In this document: piece after piece, positions 39,084 through 51,538 of the stretch
How the letters are laid out: the number at the start of each line of letters is the position of its first letter
Position numbering within the stretch: position 1 is the first letter of the stretch
From: Thermoplasmata archaeon
GTDB lineage: Archaea > Thermoplasmatota > Thermoplasmata > Lutacidiplasmatales > UBA184
Direction of reading: 5' to 3'
NCBI GenBank assembly: GCA_027315165.1
Contig: DAHUYN010000010.1
Span: forward strand, 25,021 to 89,020
DNA length: 64,000 bases
Program-made: the position numbers and the translations under genes
Notes under the pieces: generated by a model
Database searches by the model: none
Told to the model about the DNA's origin: nothing
What the model saw: only the letters and a program-made list of their open reading frames with translations

Positions 39084-39464
39084 TTAGAACGACGGGCGGA
39101 GCTTCTGGCGGTCGATCCTCAGGCCGGTCGGCGTGAGGGCGAGGAGGTTCTTCGCGATCCCCGCCACGTCGCCGTTGATGTCCTTGGCGACGTTCTTGAG
39201 CTCGAGGCTCATCCGCTTCACGGCCGTCTGGTCGTTGGCGATCGAGGTGTAGTCGAGGATCACGATGTCGCCGTTGTAGGCGAGCTTGGTGACGTTGTGG
39301 AGGTCCTCGAACCGGAGGATCTCCGCCATGCGGATCGCCCCCCTCGCTCCCGCGAGCGACGCCACCTCGTCCTCGAACTCCATCGCGCCGAGGTCGAGGA
39401 ACGTCCCTTCTTCGAGAGTGTCCGAGCCGTGATGCCGCCGGAGGATCCCCTTCTTCCCTAGCAT
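39084..39464 (-). CDS. sepF: SepF-family cell division protein
   Basis: FLDLGAMEFEDE...AEILRFEDLHNVTKLAYNGDIVILDYTSIANDQTAVKRMSLELKNVAKDINGDVAGI. Confidence 0.85.
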   Translation of the reverse strand: MLGKKGILRRHHGSDTLEEGTFLDLGAMEFEDEVASLAGARGAIRMAEILRFEDLHNVTKLAYNGDIVILDYTSIANDQTAVKRMSLELKNVAKDINGDVAGIAKNLLALTPTGLRIDRQKLRPSF

Positions 39465-39508
39465 GCCAACGCCACCCGAGGTCGGGCGGAACGAGGGGGA
39501 TTCGGCAC

Positions 39509-40303
39509 TTAAGGCTGCCGTCCGACGCGAATCGGTACCTGGCGGCCCCCGCCCTCCCGGACCGGCGGCACCGCCGCGTCCGGCACGCGGAGGCAGAACG
39601 TGACGCGGTAGACGTCCCGACCGTTGCGCCGGCCCCAGAGCGTCGCCGACTCCTTGAGCTCGGCCCCGAGCCGGCTTCGCGCGAGGCGTGCGACGGAGCG
39701 GGCGGCGAGCGTGTCGGTGAGGTAGTAGTCCCAGCCCTCCGGGCGCTCCTCCCGCCAGCTGAAGGCCCGGCGCCACTCCGCCTTCGTGTTCGTGAGGACC
39801 GTGTCGAACGCGCGCTCGAGCCGGTCGCGGAGCGCCCGCGGGGGCCCTCGTAGCCTCTCCGAGGTGCCTCGCACCTGGATCAGCGCCGTGTAGTAGTGGC
39901 CCGAGCGGCGCGAGCAGGCCGAGCAGGTCGCCGATTGGACCCGAACGGGCAGCTCGACCGAGACCGTGCGCTCGGTCCCGCGAAAGCGCAGACGGACCTC
40001 CCCGAGGAACCGGCGCTGCGCCGGGTCGCCGACGCCCTCGGTCCAGGCGGCCTTGCGGATCCCGACCTCGGGATGCACGCTCAGGAGCGGCGTCAGGTCC
40101 TCCGCCGAGAGGAGCGTCGGGCTCGCGCCCTCCCGCTCCCAGTGCTGGCCGACCTTTCGCGCCCCGCAGGTGGGGCAGAGCGTGATCGTCGGATGGCCTT
40201 CGATCCACACGAGCGGCGTCCGGTCGGCGAAGCAGTCGGGGCAGAGCCCGTCGGTGAGGGCGAGGTCGGTACGACCGCAGATCACGCAGAACTCATCGCT
40301 CAT
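39509..40303 (-). CDS. NMD3-family protein
   Basis: N-terminal zinc motifs FCVICGR/CPDCF/CPTCGARKVGQHW and RRSGHYYTALIQVR. Confidence 0.85.
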   Translation of the reverse strand: MSDEFCVICGRTDLALTDGLCPDCFADRTPLVWIEGHPTITLCPTCGARKVGQHWEREGASPTLLSAEDLTPLLSVHPEVGIRKAAWTEGVGDPAQRRFLGEVRLRFRGTERTVSVELPVRVQSATCSACSRRSGHYYTALIQVRGTSERLRGPPRALRDRLERAFDTVLTNTKAEWRRAFSWREERPEGWDYYLTDTLAARSVARLARSRLGAELKESATLWGRRNGRDVYRVTFCLRVPDAAVPPVREGGGRQVPIRVGRQP

Positions 40304-40311
40304 CGGTCGCG

Positions 40312-40626
40312 CTACCCGGGAACGGTGAAGATCTCGGCGTGGGGGACGCCCCCGAGACGCCCCTCGCCGTCCGTACCGACGATCCCCTCACGGCGGGCGA
40401 GGGCGATGACGCGGCCCCCGAGGAGGTTCGCGACCGTCGACCGGCGGAGCGCCCAGAGGAGCTCCTCCTCCGAGACGACGCGCTCGCCGTAGAAGTGTGG
40501 AGACACCTCGACGGTCCGGCCCGAGGCGCCGACCGGCAGGTGCCGGCCCAACAGCTCGGCGTCGCACGCCGCGACGACGAACTCCGCGCGGACCCGGTGG
40601 ACCCGCATGACGATCCCGTCGGCCAT
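40312..40626 (-). CDS. DUF424 family protein
   Basis: MRVHRVRAEFVVAACDAELLGR...FYGERVVSEEELLWALRRSTVANLLGGRVIALA. Confidence 0.85.
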   Translation of the reverse strand: MADGIVMRVHRVRAEFVVAACDAELLGRHLPVGASGRTVEVSPHFYGERVVSEEELLWALRRSTVANLLGGRVIALARREGIVGTDGEGRLGGVPHAEIFTVPG

Positions 40627-40684
40627 CGCTGCCCCCTTCGCTAGCGCGCGCGGGGGATATCACAATTTGCAGAGGGGGCCCGCG

Positions 40685-42799
40685 CTAGAACCGGACGAGC
40701 TGCCAGCGGCCGGGTCGGAGCTCCATGACCTCGCCCTGGCCCCGGAGCATCCCGAAGAGCGTGTCGACGCGCCCCTCGGCGATCCCGTGCTTCGCGGCCT
40801 CGCTCCTGAGCTCCTCGAGGCCGAAGGCGCCGCCCCCGCTCTCCTGCAGCTTTCGCATCAGGTCCTGCAGGAGGTCGATCCGCTCGCGCTGGCTGTGGCT
40901 CACGCCCGTCGTGACGACGTCGATGTCGAGCTTCTCGTTGGGCGGGGTGATCCGGTCGAGGAACCGCTGGACGATGCGCGTCGCGCGGGTCGCGTCCTCG
41001 ACGCTGACGACCATGGAGAGCCGGGCCCGAGCGGCGGCCTCGCTCAGGCGCACGAGCGCCTCGAGCTGTCGGGCGGTGATCGGCACCGGCGAGTTGGGCT
41101 CTTCGCCGCGGCTGCGGGTCTTGACGTAGAAGTCCTCGAGGGTCCGCAGCGCCTCGTTCGAGAGGACCGGGCGCACCGTGCGCCTGGCGTAGGCGATGTA
41201 CTTGCGGAGGAAGTCGGGCGAGAACGGCGCCATCGCCGAGGGTGGTGTGTCGGAGGCGGTGAGCCCCGTCGGGGACGCCTCCCCCTCCTGGTGGGACTGG
41301 AGGATCTGGCTGGCGAGGAGGCGGTCCCGGGACTGGTCCGGGCGGTCCTGGATCGAGTAGATGACGTCGAACCGGGAGAGGAGCGTCGGCGGCAGGTCGA
41401 TCTGCTCGGCGATGAACTTCTCGCGGTTGAAGCGGCCCCACTTCGGGTTCGCGGCGGCGAGGACGGGGCAGCGCGCGTTCAGCGTCGCGGTGATCCCCGC
41501 CTTGGCGATCGAGACCGTCTGCTGCTCGAGGGCCTCGTGCATCGCCGAGCGGTCCTCGGGGGTCATCTTGTCGAGCTCGTCGACGATGGCGATCCCCCCG
41601 TCCGCGAGGACGAGCATGCCGGCCTCGAGGACCCAGCGCCCGCCGGCGAAGTCGTCCTTGACGGCGGCGGCGGTGAGCCCGGCGGCGGTGGCCCCCTTGC
41701 CGCTCGTGTAGATGCCCCGAGGGGCGACGTCGGCGACGTATCGCAAGAGCTGGCTCTTCGCCGTCCCCGGGTCCCCGACGAGCAGGATGTGGATGTCGCC
41801 GCGGAGCCGGATCCCGTCGGCGTGGCGCTTCTCGACGCCGCCGAACAGCTGGAGGGCGATCGCCTCCTTCTCGTCCTCCATCCCCTTGATCGTCGGGGCG
41901 AGCGAGAGCACGATCTGGTCGACGACGCGCGGATCCCCGCGGTACTTGAGGATCAGTCGCTCGTCCTCCTCGGGGATCTCGATCTCCTCGTACTCCTGCT
42001 GCTGGTACTCGAGGGAGTTGCCCAGGAGCATCAGGTCGAACGTGGTGCTCCGGAGCACCCCGGTCCGGGAGGCGGAGGCCCGCTGGAGGCTCTTGAGGAC
42101 GCCGTTGACGACGACCCGGTTGCCGGGGATGACCCGTCCCGTGAGGTCCTCGGTGAGGAGGACCGTGAGCCCCTGCGGGTGCGCGCCGCCCTTGAGCGAC
42201 TCCGGGTTCTCCTGGACCTCGATCCGCTGGGCATCGATGTACGTCGAGCGCTCGGGCAGGAGCCTGAACCGCGTGCGTCCCGCCGGTTTCCCGCACGACG
42301 GGCACTCGAGGGGCTCGCGCAGGATCGGCGAGCCCTCGTCCTGGAGCTCGTGGATCTCCGACCGGCAGGCCAGGCAGGAGAAGACGGCGTCCCGGATCTG
42401 CGGGCGCACCTCGGTCGCCTTGCGGACGATCCCCTCGACCGCGAGGAACCGCTGGAGGTCCGACTCGCGGACCGCCCGGATCGACCGGCGGGCCGTCGTC
42501 GGGAGGCCCGTGACGCGAAGACGGAGCCCCTCCGCCTCGTCGCCCGCCATCGGGATGAGCTCGCGCATGGCCCGGGCGCCGTGGAGGAGGACCTCCTCGG
42601 GGCGCTCGAGCAAGAGGTCGGCCAGCGCCGTGTCGGCCTCCTCGATCCTCGAGAACGGGATCTCGAGCGCGCGCTCCTCGGGGAACCGGTCGGCGACCTC
42701 GAGGATGCGGGGACGGAGCTCCGCCTCCTCGATCACCTGGACCCAGCGCCCGGTGAGCTCGGGGGGAGCGGGGAGCGCGCGCGCGTTGACGGCTGCCAT
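40685..42799 (-). CDS. mcm: Replicative helicase MCM
   Basis: HILLVGDPGTAKSQLLRYVADVAPRGIYTSGKGATAAGLTAA, GIAIVDELDKM, LLSRFDVIYSI; start at MAAVNARALP. Confidence 0.96.
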   Translation of the reverse strand: MAAVNARALPAPPELTGRWVQVIEEAELRPRILEVADRFPEERALEIPFSRIEEADTALADLLLERPEEVLLHGARAMRELIPMAGDEAEGLRLRVTGLPTTARRSIRAVRESDLQRFLAVEGIVRKATEVRPQIRDAVFSCLACRSEIHELQDEGSPILREPLECPSCGKPAGRTRFRLLPERSTYIDAQRIEVQENPESLKGGAHPQGLTVLLTEDLTGRVIPGNRVVVNGVLKSLQRASASRTGVLRSTTFDLMLLGNSLEYQQQEYEEIEIPEEDERLILKYRGDPRVVDQIVLSLAPTIKGMEDEKEAIALQLFGGVEKRHADGIRLRGDIHILLVGDPGTAKSQLLRYVADVAPRGIYTSGKGATAAGLTAAAVKDDFAGGRWVLEAGMLVLADGGIAIVDELDKMTPEDRSAMHEALEQQTVSIAKAGITATLNARCPVLAAANPKWGRFNREKFIAEQIDLPPTLLSRFDVIYSIQDRPDQSRDRLLASQILQSHQEGEASPTGLTASDTPPSAMAPFSPDFLRKYIAYARRTVRPVLSNEALRTLEDFYVKTRSRGEEPNSPVPITARQLEALVRLSEAAARARLSMVVSVEDATRATRIVQRFLDRITPPNEKLDIDVVTTGVSHSQRERIDLLQDLMRKLQESGGGAFGLEELRSEAAKHGIAEGRVDTLFGMLRGQGEVMELRPGRWQLVRF

Positions 42800-42807
42800 C
42801 GTCCCTC

Positions 42808-43959
42808 CTACGGGTCCAGCCGGTAACGGTCCCGGGGGAATAACCGTGCCTCCCGGATGTTCGCGACGCCCGCGAGCTTCCAGACGAAGCGGTCGAGCCC
42901 GAAGCCCCAGCCGCCGTGGGGCGGCATCCCGAAGCGGAACGCCTCGAGGTAGCCGGGGAACGCCGCCGGGTCGAGCCCCGCCGCCGCGAGGTTGGCGAGG
43001 AGTCGGTCGGTCCGGTGCTCGCGGGGGCCGCCGCTCGCGAGCTCGGTCCCGCGGTAGTCGAGGTCGAAATACCCCGTGAGCGACGGGTCGTCGTCCCGGC
43101 GCGCCGCGTAGAAGGTGTGCGCCTTCACGGCCGTCGGGAAGTCGGTGATGAAGTAGAACTCCGCGTGGTGCTCCTTCTCGGCGACCTCGCCGATGCGCTT
43201 CTCGTCCTCGGTCCCGAGGTCCTGCGCGGCGCCGGGCCGCCCGAGCCACCGCTCGCACTCGGAGAAGGCGAATCGCGGGAACGGCGCCCGGGCCTCCGGG
43301 AGCTTCTCGGCGAGGCCGTTCCCCTCGAGGGCGAGCCGGGCCCGGGCGCGCCCGAGCGCGCCGACGACGACCGCCTCGAGCTCGGCGCGGACGTCCTCCG
43401 CCGAGTCGATGTAGCTCAGCTCGGCGTCGAGGCTCGTGAACTCCGTGATGTGCCGCACGGTGTCCGACGGCTCGGCGCGGAACGCCGGCGCGATCTCGAA
43501 GACGCGCTCGAAGCCGGCGCCCATCAGCATCTGCTTGTAGAGCTGCGGGCTCTGCGCGAGGTAGGCGCGCGTCTCGAAGTAGTCGACCGGGAAGAGCGTC
43601 GCGCCGCCCTCCGCGCCCTGTCGGAGCAGCTTCGGGGTCTCGACCTCGAGGTAGCCCCTCTCCCCGAAGGTCGCCCGGAACCCCTCGAGAAGGGCCGCCC
43701 GGAGCTCGAAGACCTCGCGGACCGCCGGCTTTCGCAGGTCGAGGACGCGGTGGTTGAGCCGTGTGTCGAGCTCGGCGCCGACCTTGTCGACGATCCCGAG
43801 CGGCAGCGGCACCTCGGCGACCGACAGGACGGTGACGTCGGACGGCAGGAGCTCGACGCCCCGTTTCGCCTTCGCCGAGCGCTGGACGGTCCCGACGACC
43901 TCGACGACCGACTCGCGCGGCGTCTGGGCGAGCCGGTCGAAGAGCGCCGGGTCGGACAC
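42808..43959 (-). CDS. aspS: Aspartyl-tRNA synthetase (5' end disrupted or mis-framed; homologous sequence continues to about 44093)
   Basis: Class II motifs, GGATLFPVDYFETRAYLAQSPQLYKQMLMGAGFERVFEIAPAFRAE; OB-fold strands ELAELDGQTVRVAGHLEDYRALGGVAFALVRDRSGTTQVTLKKGVSD read in the same frame upstream of this ORF. Confidence 0.9.
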   Translation of the reverse strand: MSDPALFDRLAQTPRESVVEVVGTVQRSAKAKRGVELLPSDVTVLSVAEVPLPLGIVDKVGAELDTRLNHRVLDLRKPAVREVFELRAALLEGFRATFGERGYLEVETPKLLRQGAEGGATLFPVDYFETRAYLAQSPQLYKQMLMGAGFERVFEIAPAFRAEPSDTVRHITEFTSLDAELSYIDSAEDVRAELEAVVVGALGRARARLALEGNGLAEKLPEARAPFPRFAFSECERWLGRPGAAQDLGTEDEKRIGEVAEKEHHAEFYFITDFPTAVKAHTFYAARRDDDPSLTGYFDLDYRGTELASGGPREHRTDRLLANLAAAGLDPAAFPGYLEAFRFGMPPHGGWGFGLDRFVWKLAGVANIREARLFPRDRYRLDP

Positions 43960-44089
43960 CCCCTTCTTCAGCGTGACCTGGGTGGTGCCGGAGCGGTCGC
44001 GGACGAGCGCGAAGGCGACGCCGCCGAGGGCCCGGTAGTCCTCGAGATGGCCGGCGACGCGGACCGTCTGGCCGTCGAGCTCGGCGAGT

Positions 44090-45724
44090 TCACGCGCCGG
44101 GCGTCGGGGCAGGGACAGGGGACCGCACCTCCTGGCGGACGAGGGCGGCCCGGACGAGCTCGAGGTAGAGCGGGTGCGGCGCCTCGGGACGGGAGAGGAA
44201 CTCCGGGTGGTACTGGACCCCGACGAAGAACGGGTGGCCCGAGAGCTCGAGCGCCTCGACCCGCCCGTCGACGGAGAACGCCGTCGCGGTGAGTCCCTTC
44301 TCCGCGAACCGCTTGAGGTACGACGGGTTGATCTCGAAGCGGTGGCGATGCCGCTCCCACAGCTCGGTCTTGCCGTAGACCTGCGCGACCTTCGAGCCCG
44401 GCGTCACGGTGACGCGCTGGGCGCCGAGCCGCATCGTGCCGCCGAGCTCGGAGACGGCCCTCTGGTCCTCGAGGAGGCAGACGACGGGGTCGGGGGTGTG
44501 CGGGTCGACCTCCGTCGTGTTCGCGGCGGGAAGGTGGAGGACGTTCCGAGCGAACTCGACCGCCGCCATCTGGAAGCCGTAACAGACGCCCAGGAACGGA
44601 AGCCCCTGCTCGCGCGCGATCTGGATCGACTGGATCTTCCCCTCGATCCCGCGGGAGCCGAAGCCGCCGGGGACGAGGACCGCGTCGCTCCGCTTGAGGC
44701 GGGCGATCGCCCCCGGGTTCCGCGGGAGGTCCTCCGAGTCGTACCAGGTGAGCTTGACCGAGGCGCCGAGCCGGCCCTGGACGTGATGGAACGCCTCGAT
44801 GTGCGAGAGGTAGGCGTCGCGAAGGTCGGTGTACTTTCCCACGACCGCGACCTCGACCGTCGCCGACTCGCGCCGGTAGGTCGCGAGGAACTCCTTCCAG
44901 GCCCGGTAGTCCGGCTCGCGGTCCGGCAGCTCGAGGAGCCGGCAGAGGTAGGCGCCGACGCCCTGGGCCTCGAGGACGAGGGGGACCTCGTAGATGATCG
45001 CCTGGTCGGGGACGGAGATGACGGCCTCGGGCGTGACGTCGCAGAACAGCGAGATCTTCGCCTTGATGTCGGAGGAGAGCGGCGCGGGGCCGCGCGCGAC
45101 GATCATCGTCGGCCGGATGCCGATGGCCCGGAGCTCGCGGACCGAGTGCTGGGTCGGCTTCGTCTTCGCCTCGCCGACGGGCCCGACGAACGGCACGAGC
45201 GTCGTGTGGACGAACGCCATGTGCCCCTCGCCGACCTCGTAGGAGAGCTCTCGAAGCGCCTCGAGGAACGGCATCGACTCGATGTCGCCGACGGTGCCGC
45301 CGACCTCGACGAGGACGACCTCCGCGCCGGAGGACTGCGCGACCTCGCGGATCGTCCGCTTGATCTCGCCCGTGACGTGCGGGATGATCTGGACCGTATT
45401 GCCGAGGTAGTCGCCGCGCCGCTCCTTCTCGATGACGGCCCGGTAGATCTTGCCGGTCGTGAGGTTGTGGGCACCGTTGACGCTCTGGCCGAGGAAGCGC
45501 TCGTAGTTCCCGAGGTCGAGGTCCGCCTCGGTCCCGTCGTCGAGCACGAAGACCTCCCCGTGCTGGTACGGGTTCATCGTGCCCGCGTCGACGTTCAGGT
45601 ACGGGTCGATCTTGAGGATCGTGACGGCGATGCCGCGGGCCTTGAGGAGACGGCCGAGCGAGGAGGTCGTGATCCCCTTTCCGAGCCCGGAGATGACCCC
45701 GCCGCTCACCACAATGACCTTCAT
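44090..45724 (-). CDS. pyrG: CTP synthase
   Basis: MKVIVVSGGVISGLGKGITTSSLGRLL, LKIDPYLNVDAGTMNPYQHGEVFVLDDGTEADLDLGNYERF, LGVCYGFQMAAVEFARNV. Confidence 0.97.
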   Translation of the reverse strand: MKVIVVSGGVISGLGKGITTSSLGRLLKARGIAVTILKIDPYLNVDAGTMNPYQHGEVFVLDDGTEADLDLGNYERFLGQSVNGAHNLTTGKIYRAVIEKERRGDYLGNTVQIIPHVTGEIKRTIREVAQSSGAEVVLVEVGGTVGDIESMPFLEALRELSYEVGEGHMAFVHTTLVPFVGPVGEAKTKPTQHSVRELRAIGIRPTMIVARGPAPLSSDIKAKISLFCDVTPEAVISVPDQAIIYEVPLVLEAQGVGAYLCRLLELPDREPDYRAWKEFLATYRRESATVEVAVVGKYTDLRDAYLSHIEAFHHVQGRLGASVKLTWYDSEDLPRNPGAIARLKRSDAVLVPGGFGSRGIEGKIQSIQIAREQGLPFLGVCYGFQMAAVEFARNVLHLPAANTTEVDPHTPDPVVCLLEDQRAVSELGGTMRLGAQRVTVTPGSKVAQVYGKTELWERHRHRFEINPSYLKRFAEKGLTATAFSVDGRVEALELSGHPFFVGVQYHPEFLSRPEAPHPLYLELVRAALVRQEVRSPVPAPTPGA

Positions 45725-45938
45725 ACCGCGACCCCGCGCGCAGTAGTTGGGGGCGAGCATAAAGGCTGTGCCCAACACCGACGCACCGGCCGCGTCGGAG
45801 CGCCCGTACGACGCACGGTTCCCACCCCGAGGCTCCCGAAGAATCCTCGCGCACGGCCGGGGCCCTCTGGAGAGGCGCCGCGCGCCGCGGACGCGCCCCG
45901 CCGAGGGGCGCCGGGGCTCTCGGCGAGCGACGGCTCCG

Positions 45939-46658
45939 TCAGTTCCCGGTCGAGGCGAGCGGCCGCTTGCACTTCCGGCAGTTCGTGATCCACGCCTCGT
46001 TCAGCGTGCCGCAGTGGCCGCACTTGCGGGAGGGCCGGCTGCCGCTGGCCGCCGGCGTCGGGGACTCGCTCCCTCCGGAGGCGCCGAGGGGTCCCGAGGG
46101 ATAGGTCGTCTCCTCCGCGGTCGAGGCGACCACGACCGGGCCGGAGATCTCGGGGGAAGCGGTCGAGAACGGTGTCTCGACCGGAGCGGCCGGCGCGGCT
46201 TCGGCGGGCGGGGCGCGCGGCTGGGCCCGGTAGCCGAGGAGCGCGAGGATGGCGCCGACGACGAGCAGTCCGACCCCGAGGAGCTGGCCGGGGGAGATCC
46301 CCGAGAGGGTCATCTTCGCGGCGACCGGGGCGCTCGTCCCGGTCGCGGTCACCGCGTAGGTGCTGCCCGCCTGGACCGAGAACGTGACCGAACCCGACGC
46401 CCCGGTGACGCTCGCGAGCGTGCTGCCGGCCGCCGAGCACGTACCGCCCGGGCACGAGTAGACGGTGATCTGCGTCGTCGAGGCCGCCCCCGACCAGGAG
46501 ATGGTCGCGGAGCCGGAGCCGACCAGGTTCGGCGTGATCTCGAGGGCGCTCGGGCTCGCCGGGATGTTGAAGGTCGTCGGAGTGAGGAGCGGGAGCGCGA
46601 CGAGAACGACCCCGATGATCAGCAGGACGATCCCGATCGCGAAGACGCCGCGGCGCAT
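45939..46658 (-). CDS. Membrane protein with ectodomain and C-terminal zinc ribbon
   Basis: N-terminal TM, second TM GVGLLVVGAILALLGY, C-terminal KCGHCGTLNEAWITNCRKCKRPL. Confidence 0.75.
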   Translation of the reverse strand: MRRGVFAIGIVLLIIGVVLVALPLLTPTTFNIPASPSALEITPNLVGSGSATISWSGAASTTQITVYSCPGGTCSAAGSTLASVTGASGSVTFSVQAGSTYAVTATGTSAPVAAKMTLSGISPGQLLGVGLLVVGAILALLGYRAQPRAPPAEAAPAAPVETPFSTASPEISGPVVVASTAEETTYPSGPLGASGGSESPTPAASGSRPSRKCGHCGTLNEAWITNCRKCKRPLASTGN

Positions 46659-47086
46659 ACCTCGGCCACGACCTCAAGGGGAAAAGGGTTCGCCCTCGGT
46701 AGCCGGAGCCTCCGCCGGGTCCCTCGGCCCCGTCGAGGGCCCCGACCCCACGCGTCGTCGGACCTCGTGTCGGCCCTCCGAGCGTCTCTGACGGAGCTCC
46801 GGCCGCGCCCCCGGGAGGGCGGGTCCGGTCTCTCCCGCGCGGCGGGAGTCCGTCCCGGTCCGCGCGTTCTTCCGGATCGAACGGCCGTGGGTCTCGACCG
46901 CGAGGTCGTGCGACGCGCTCGTCAGGATCGTCTCGCGGCGGATCCAGCGCCGGTCCCCCCCGCGGACGGCCTCCGGGGTGGAGGGCACCCAGCGGTCGTC
47001 CGCGAGGCGGGGGCTCGCGCGGCGTAGAGAGGACCCGCTCCGGACGCCGTGGGCCCGGAGTCTCCCCGAGGCCCCCGGCCACGGCG

Positions 47087-47899
47087 CTAGGGGCCGTGAG
47101 CCGCCGGGCCGGGCGCGGACGGCCGCGCGTACGGCCGCCGGCGCCCGGAGGCATCCCGGTAGAACTCGGAGAAGCCCGGCGCCGCCAGGAGGGTCTCGCC
47201 GGGGAACACCGGCCCGTCGATGCAGACGTGGTACGGCCCGAGGGCGCAGGCGTCGCAGAGGCCGAGCCCGCACTTCATCCAACGCTCCACCGAACAGAAC
47301 GTCGGGATCCCCGCCGTCCGACCCGCGAGGACGACCTTGCGCATCATCACCTCGGGTCCGCAGGTCCAGACCGCGTCGAACGTCTGGTGCCGGAGGAGCC
47401 CTTCGACGACCCCGGTGACGAACCCCGGCGCCCCGGCGCTCCCGTCGTCGGTGGCGAGGTGGACGACCGCGCCCGCGTCGCGCAGGCGGTCGGCGAACAG
47501 GAGCTCGGAGGCGGTCGTGGCGCCGAGGGCCGCGACCGCGTCACCGCCCCGTTCGACGAGCGCCTCGATCGCGGGAGCGAGGACGGCGGTCCCGGACCCG
47601 CCCCCGACGGCGAGCAGCCGGCGGGGGCTCAGGTCGAAGGCGTTGCCGTACGGACCGCGCACGCCGAGAAGGGTCCCGGGAGAGATCGACTGGATCCGGC
47701 CGCTCGCCTCCCCCATCACCTTCACCGTGATGCCCTTCGGGTCGCCCGCGTAGGCGAGCGACATCGGCAGCTCGTCGACGCCGGGCACCCAGACCATCAC
47801 GAACTGTCCGGGTCGGGCGGGGGTCGGGTCCGTGAACCGGAGCGTCACCGTCGAGGGGGTCTCGACGACCCGCTCCGACACGGTCACGATCCGGCGCAC
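47087..47899 (-). CDS. pyrK: Dihydroorotate dehydrogenase electron transfer subunit
   Basis: PGQFVMVWVPGVDELPMSLA, GGGSGTAVLAPA, CSVERWMKCGLGLCDACALG...CIDGPVF (2Fe-2S cysteines). Confidence 0.93.
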   Translation of the reverse strand: MRRIVTVSERVVETPSTVTLRFTDPTPARPGQFVMVWVPGVDELPMSLAYAGDPKGITVKVMGEASGRIQSISPGTLLGVRGPYGNAFDLSPRRLLAVGGGSGTAVLAPAIEALVERGGDAVAALGATTASELLFADRLRDAGAVVHLATDDGSAGAPGFVTGVVEGLLRHQTFDAVWTCGPEVMMRKVVLAGRTAGIPTFCSVERWMKCGLGLCDACALGPYHVCIDGPVFPGETLLAAPGFSEFYRDASGRRRPYARPSAPGPAAHGP

Positions 47900-47924
47900 G
47901 ACCCCTCGTAGGGGTGGGCCTACA

Positions 47925-48869
47925 TTACGGTGCGGCCGCCGTCGCGCCGGCGCCGCTCTCGCGGTGGGCGGCGCCGACGAGGTCGGAGAGGCGCGAGACG
48001 CCGAGCGCGTCGAGCCTCGACGACAGGTCCCGAGCGAGCCTTCCGAAGACGCCGACCCCCTCGAACGCGACGGCGGTGCCGACCTCGACCGCCCGCGCGC
48101 CCGCGAGAACGTACTCGAGCGCGTCCTCCGCGCGGCCGATCCCGCCGACCCCGACGATCGGGATCCGGACCTTCTCGTAGATCTGCCAGACGCAGGCGAG
48201 GCCGACCGGCTTGATCGCCGGCCCGCTCAGGCCGCCGAGCCCGTGGGAGAGCGTCGGGCGACGCAGCGTCGCGTCGATCGAGAGCCCGCGCACCGTGTTG
48301 ATGGCGCTCACGGCGGCGGCGCCGGCCCGCTCCGCGGCGACGGCGAGGGCGGCGATGTCGTGCGTGTTCGGTGTCAGCTTCGCGATCACGGGCAGGCGCA
48401 CGCGACGGACCACGGCCCGGCAGATCTCCTCAACGGCGCCGGGGTCGGAGCCGACCTCCGCGCCGAGCCCCTCGGCGTGGGGGCAGCTCAGGTTGAGCTC
48501 GAGGGCCGCGACGCCCGTTGCTGCCAGGCGCTCGGCGAGGTCGGCGAACTCGTCCGCGTCGTGGCCGAAGACGGAGCCGACGACGAGCGCGCCGGCGCCG
48601 CGCGCGATCGCGATCTCCTGCGGATACTCCTCGATCCCGGGATTGGGAAGGCCCATCGCATTGAGGAATCCCCATCGGTCGTACGATTCGACCGTCGGGT
48701 TCGGATAGCCCGCGCGAGGTTCGCGGCCGATCGACTTCGTGATGACGCCACCGGCGCCGGCCGCCCAGACCCCCTTGAGCGATTCGCCGCTCTCGCCCCA
48801 GATCCCGGAGGCCAGGAGGAACGGGTTCCGCAGCGCGACACCCGCCAGGTCGACGCGAAGGTCCGCCAC
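47925..48869 (-). CDS. pyrD: Dihydroorotate dehydrogenase catalytic subunit
   Basis: NPFLLASGIWG, LNLSCPHAEGLG, VIAKLTPN, AINTVRG, GVGGIGRAEDALEYVLAGARAVEVGTAV. Confidence 0.95.
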   Translation of the reverse strand: MADLRVDLAGVALRNPFLLASGIWGESGESLKGVWAAGAGGVITKSIGREPRAGYPNPTVESYDRWGFLNAMGLPNPGIEEYPQEIAIARGAGALVVGSVFGHDADEFADLAERLAATGVAALELNLSCPHAEGLGAEVGSDPGAVEEICRAVVRRVRLPVIAKLTPNTHDIAALAVAAERAGAAAVSAINTVRGLSIDATLRRPTLSHGLGGLSGPAIKPVGLACVWQIYEKVRIPIVGVGGIGRAEDALEYVLAGARAVEVGTAVAFEGVGVFGRLARDLSSRLDALGVSRLSDLVGAAHRESGAGATAAAP

Positions 48870-48890
48870 CGGCGTGCGGACGGGGCGTCC

Positions 48891-48900
48891 GTTTATATGG
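48891..48900 (+). promoter_or_regulatory. TATA-like box upstream of clpB
   Basis: GTTTATATGG about 25-30 bp before ATG at 48923. Confidence 0.5.
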
Positions 48901-48922
48901 CTATGTCGGGTGGTCGAGGTCG

Positions 48923-51535
<2,613 letters not shown>

Positions 51536-51538
51536 GCG

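Noticed and set aside
43968-45854. 628-aa ORF overlapping pyrG
   Set aside because: Frame-shifted shadow of CTP synthase; only useful to show that aspS upstream frame is not this one.
45721-47154. 477-aa minus-strand ORF spanning the pyrG-pyrK gap
   Set aside because: Arg/Gly/Pro-rich translation without motifs, overlapping a better-supported membrane/zinc-ribbon gene in another frame.
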